62,355 nt of DNA from a virus, in the IMG/VR virus record IMGVR_UViG_3300009499_000010, positions 1 through 62,355 of that record; one strand, given 5' to 3'. Positions 60,181-62,355 of the stretch are shown here, piece after piece. The position numbers were made by a program, and so were the translations under genes. Position 1 is the stretch's first letter. Every line of letters begins with the position of its first letter. Below the pieces are notes generated by a model that worked only from the letters and a program-made list of their open reading frames with translations, did no database searches and was not told the origin of the DNA.

Positions 60181-60462
60181 GTTGGTTAAGGAGTGGTGAG
60201 AATTGGCGAGAAGGCCAGACAATTCGACAGCTGGGGTAAGAACACAGTTGAGGGAGAAAAGCCGGGAAGAAGGCCCGGAGAGCCCATTTCAGCCTTGGGC
60301 TAATCAGGCGCGAAACACTGGAAATTTGGCCAGAATCTTGGTTCTAAGGCCATCATTCAGGTGGGGGCTGTATAGGAACACCTATTGGCGAATCAGCTGT
60401 GCAGGAGCCCACGAAAAAATACCAATCATGCGGGTGGTAATTAGCTGATGAAAGGAGAGGGA
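60181..60462 (+). other. Structured non-coding gap with copy B of the 34-bp inverted repeat
   Basis: Hairpins: CCGGG/CCCGG (60262-60266/60274-60278); AGCCCA/TGGGCT (60281-60286/60296-60301), touching the 34-bp element; and GGGCT/AGCCC (60365-60369/60406-60410) enclosing ATAGG-AACA-CCTAT (60372-60385). A TTG-start frame crosses the gap but looks non-coding. Its layout resembles the opposite strand of the 46.9 kb gap, so both may make related RNAs. Confidence 0.5.
60300..60333 (+). repeat. Inverted repeat, copy B (34 bp)
   Basis: Starts CTAATCAGGCGCGAAACACT and is the exact reverse complement of 46976-47009. Similarity fades on both sides into hairpins of the same layout but different sequence. 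Confidence 0.95.
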
Positions 60463-60744
60463 GTGAAGGAGAGGGAAGAAATTGAGGCTGGGGTCAAAAG
60501 AGGGAAGCTCATCAACGGCGAGTTGACATGGGAGAGTTGGGAAGGCTACCCCAACGGAATTGGCGAGAAGGTCTATGCGCGTTGCGTTGAACTGAACGTC
60601 TTTGCTGGGCCGTGCTCTTCTGAGGCAGTTGCGATTCATTCTCTTGCCCTGGCAACTTTGGGTAGACTTGAGCAGTTGGGATTCCAAAACTCAATTCAAT
60701 ATTTCCGTGCTGTGCATTTGACCCAAATGGCAAAGAGAGGGTAA
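60463..60744 (+). CDS. Hypothetical protein, 93 aa
   Basis: Not recognised. GTG at 60463 lies behind AAAGGAGAGGGA; the in-frame ATG at 60448 lies on the wrong side of that site. A small alpha/beta protein with KVYARCVELNVFAGP and a helical C-terminus. Confidence 0.55.
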   Translation: MKEREEIEAGVKRGKLINGELTWESWEGYPNGIGEKVYARCVELNVFAGPCSSEAVAIHSLALATLGRLEQLGFQNSIQYFRAVHLTQMAKRG

Positions 60745-60749
60745 AAGCG

Positions 60750-61283
60750 ATGCTATTTGAACACGATGAAATTAACTCGATGGCCAAGTGGTTTGTCTCA
60801 ACTGTAGGAGCATGTGACCAATGGCAGGATTTTGCGCAAGAAGCGCACTTGTTGCTCTTGAAAAAGAGGGAGCTAATCAACTCAATCGTAGGAAGTCGAA
60901 AGGGCTATGCTGCTCAGATGATATGGAACCATTGGAAGAAGTTGAGACCAAGAATTGCTTACATCGGGTCAGAGATAGCTTTCTACAAAGAGGAGTCTCA
61001 CGAGATGTCAGACTTATTCTATGAGCTGGCAATCCAACATCTCCAAGTTATGCTCTCGATGCGAGCAAGACTTGTTCTCCGAGAGCTTATCAACCCATCA
61101 GGTCAGTTGCTGATATTGCTGCGACATGCCGAGTTGAGAAAGAAAAGAGTCAAGCACAGACCGATTGTGCCGTTGTTATCTGCGGTGAGCCAGGCAGTTG
61201 GTTTCAAAATTTCCGAATTTGTAAAAGAGATACAAGACAAAGTTAGTGATGTTGCCTGTCAGGTTAGTTTTGTGTCTCAGTAG
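60750..61283 (+). CDS. Possible sigma-factor-like protein, 177 aa
   Basis: Residues 23-65 (DQWQDFAQEAHLLLLKKREL, then the AAQMIWNHWKKL segment) resemble sigma-70 region 2, which binds core RNA polymerase and the -10 box. The C-terminal half is helical and basic, without a clear region 4 helix-turn-helix. It sits directly before a 20-bp palindrome. A phage sigma or anti-sigma role is possible; the call is tentative. Confidence 0.4.
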   Translation: MLFEHDEINSMAKWFVSTVGACDQWQDFAQEAHLLLLKKRELINSIVGSRKGYAAQMIWNHWKKLRPRIAYIGSEIAFYKEESHEMSDLFYELAIQHLQVMLSMRARLVLRELINPSGQLLILLRHAELRKKRVKHRPIVPLLSAVSQAVGFKISEFVKEIQDKVSDVACQVSFVSQ

Positions 61284-61289
61284 AGACGA

Positions 61290-61309
61290 CATATACTTAT
61301 AAGTATATG
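61290..61309. promoter_or_regulatory. Perfect 20-bp palindrome (operator-like)
   Basis: CATATACTTATAAGTATATG reads the same on both strands. It is AT-rich and lies in a 133-base gap between the sigma-like gene and the next operon segment, seven bases after the stop. It suits a dimeric repressor or activator site, or an unusual promoter. Confidence 0.7.
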
Positions 61310-61416
61310 GAGTATATTAATGAGTAAGAGTATTAAGAAGTTAAGTTAGAAGGAAGAAAAAGACTGATAAGATGTTTAAGTAGTGAGGGCAAACAGTTGT
61401 CGAAAGGAGAGGGGAG

Positions 61417-61677
61417 ATGGGAGAGAAGATTCCCAAAGATTGGGAAGCTCAGGCATACCGTAAGGATTTTGTGTTCGATTCATCTGAAGCTGCTGCGAAG
61501 TTCTGCTTGGGCGTGTCCGATAGATTCAAGAATATAATTTATGGGAGGGATGTTAGTTGTTCTTCCTGGAAAGTGTGGCAGAAAAAGTATCACGTCCACG
61601 TGAGTGGCGTAAGAACAATACAGGAATGTTTGATAGTTGAGTCTGTTTACAAAGATTTTAACTTACAAAGCTATTGA
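61417..61677 (+). CDS. Hypothetical protein, 86 aa
   Basis: Not recognised. ATG behind AAAGGAGAGGGGAG. Contains a compact basic domain with several aromatics (SCSSWKVWQKKYHVHV). Confidence 0.55.
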   Translation: MGEKIPKDWEAQAYRKDFVFDSSEAAAKFCLGVSDRFKNIIYGRDVSCSSWKVWQKKYHVHVSGVRTIQECLIVESVYKDFNLQSY

Positions 61678-61699
61678 CGATTGACGAAAGGAGAGATGG

Positions 61700-62146
61700 A
61701 TGAAACAAAATGCACTCAATAGCGAGTGGGACTGGCTAATACAGTTCAGCGAGAAAGAAGAAGAGGCATTGGTTGTGGTTAAAGGCAGTGAGCCAATGGC
61801 AGGAGACACCATCATTGCCACCGCAGCAAACCAAGCAACAGCTGAAACAATAGCTGAGGAGCACAACATTTCAATCAAGTTACTGCCAGGAGAGATGCCG
61901 GAGTTATTGAAAGAGGAGCTACAAAGCAATTCAACAATTCTGGCAAGTTTGAGATGGGCGCTGAAGATGTTCAATGAGACTCTCAAAACTTCCGAGAACA
62001 GCCCGCTGGCTGCTTTGCGTGATGCCATCGGACTGGAAGCTGTTGTTTGGATTCTCTTTGGTCATGATTCAAAACTTGGCAAGTGGATAGAGGCACAAAA
62101 GTTGATTTTGGCTCGGAAAGCTGGAGCGATGTTTGCGGGCAAGTAG
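61700..62146 (+). CDS. Hypothetical protein, 148 aa
   Basis: Not recognised. ATG behind AAAGGAGAG. A small beta region (EALVVVKGSEPMAGDT) is followed by helices, with a hydrophobic helix near residues 115-125 (GLEAVVWILFG). Probably soluble. Confidence 0.55.
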   Translation: MKQNALNSEWDWLIQFSEKEEEALVVVKGSEPMAGDTIIATAANQATAETIAEEHNISIKLLPGEMPELLKEELQSNSTILASLRWALKMFNETLKTSENSPLAALRDAIGLEAVVWILFGHDSKLGKWIEAQKLILARKAGAMFAGK

Positions 62147-62160
62147 AAAGGAGAGGGTAA

Positions 62161-62355
62161 GTGAATAGAGCAGAAGGTTTACAACTCGCTGACGGAGTCA
62201 CACCAGTATGCGCTTGGACTGGCGCCAATGGCGAATATGTTGGCGTGCTTGTCGAAGTCGTTGGAAGGCATGGGCCGTGGCGTGGCAAAATCAAGATTCT
62301 TGGGTGTCTCAAGCCAGCATCTTTTGATTACATCAAGCTTCAGAAAGGGCAGGAA
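62161..62355 (+). CDS. Hypothetical protein, cut by the window end
   Basis: GTG start behind AAAGGAGAGGGTAA; 65 codons are visible and remain open at the edge. A beta-rich start (EYVGVLVEVVGRHGPWRGK) looks like a small RNA- or DNA-binding barrel, without proof. Confidence 0.5.
   Translation, partial: MNRAEGLQLADGVTPVCAWTGANGEYVGVLVEVVGRHGPWRGKIKILGCLKPASFDYIKLQKGQE

Noticed and set aside
60203-60448. TTG-start frame across the 60.2 kb gap
   Set aside because: It reads through the 34-bp inverted repeat. A similar peptide appears in an antisense frame at 46.9-47.1 kb only because of that repeat.
60750-61283. Firm call of a sigma-70 factor
   Set aside because: Only region 2 looks similar; no region 4 helix-turn-helix was seen, so the call is kept as tentative.

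Overview
The window reads as a large part of a tailed bacteriophage genome, probably a siphovirus. Nearly every gene is on the + strand, packed with 1-14 bp overlaps (ATGA, GTGA, TTGA) and with many GTG and TTG starts. It carries a complete head-and-tail module in the usual order: large terminase, portal, MuF, protease/scaffold/capsid, connectors, tail tube, G/GT chaperones, tape measure, distal tail, fibres. No contractile sheath gene was recognised. The host cannot be named; two lipoboxes and Shine-Dalgarno starts point to a bacterium. The right edge cuts a gene, and the repeat array at base 1 may continue to the left. No integrase, DNA polymerase or endolysin was recognised.

Layout. 1-123: iteron-like repeats. 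139-3209: small unknown genes, a cytidine deaminase, a DnaJ-zinc-finger lipoprotein and a PD-(D/E)XK-like protein, followed by an antisense homing endonuclease (3175-3849). 4099-7893: overlapping small genes, many with zinc ribbons, three sharing one C-terminal tail. 7894-8852: a 0.96 kb non-coding gap with nested helices, ending in an element with a tRNA acceptor stem and T-arm but no D-stem or anticodon arm. 8853-10778: small genes including a decoration-like protein. 10775-26548: packaging and head, with a MuF-ADP-ribosyltransferase fusion, a 1,745-residue multi-domain protein (nucleotidyltransferase, ATP-dependent ligase, metallo-beta-lactamase, methyltransferase and LigD-type phosphoesterase signatures) and a single reading frame for protease, scaffold and capsid. 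26556-46852: tail, fibres and probable lysis/membrane genes. 47142-53678: UvsW-like helicase, small genes, a SemiSWEET-like membrane protein, a PAPS-reductase-family protein, DnaB-like helicase and DnaG-like primase. 53679-54537: non-coding, palindrome-rich, with a sigma-70-like -10 box at its right end. 54538-62355: an operon of small genes with an almost uniform strong ribosome-binding site, carrying a MoxR AAA+/VWA pair, a SLOG protein and a possible sigma-like protein.

How the genes work together. The terminase packages DNA through the portal. The 21426-24026 protein would build and mature the shell, and two homologous small proteins may decorate it. The MuF-ART and the giant protein lie between portal and capsid, where virion-carried effectors are often encoded, so both may be packaged and delivered with the DNA (inference). 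Tail chaperones are probably made by a -1 frameshift at 29089-29095. A roughly 95-residue beta-rich domain is inserted five times in three virion proteins. A perfect 34-bp inverted repeat brackets the replication block.

Most worth checking: the structured non-coding gap with its tRNA-like end, the giant multi-domain protein, the shared inserted domain, and the inverted repeat pair.
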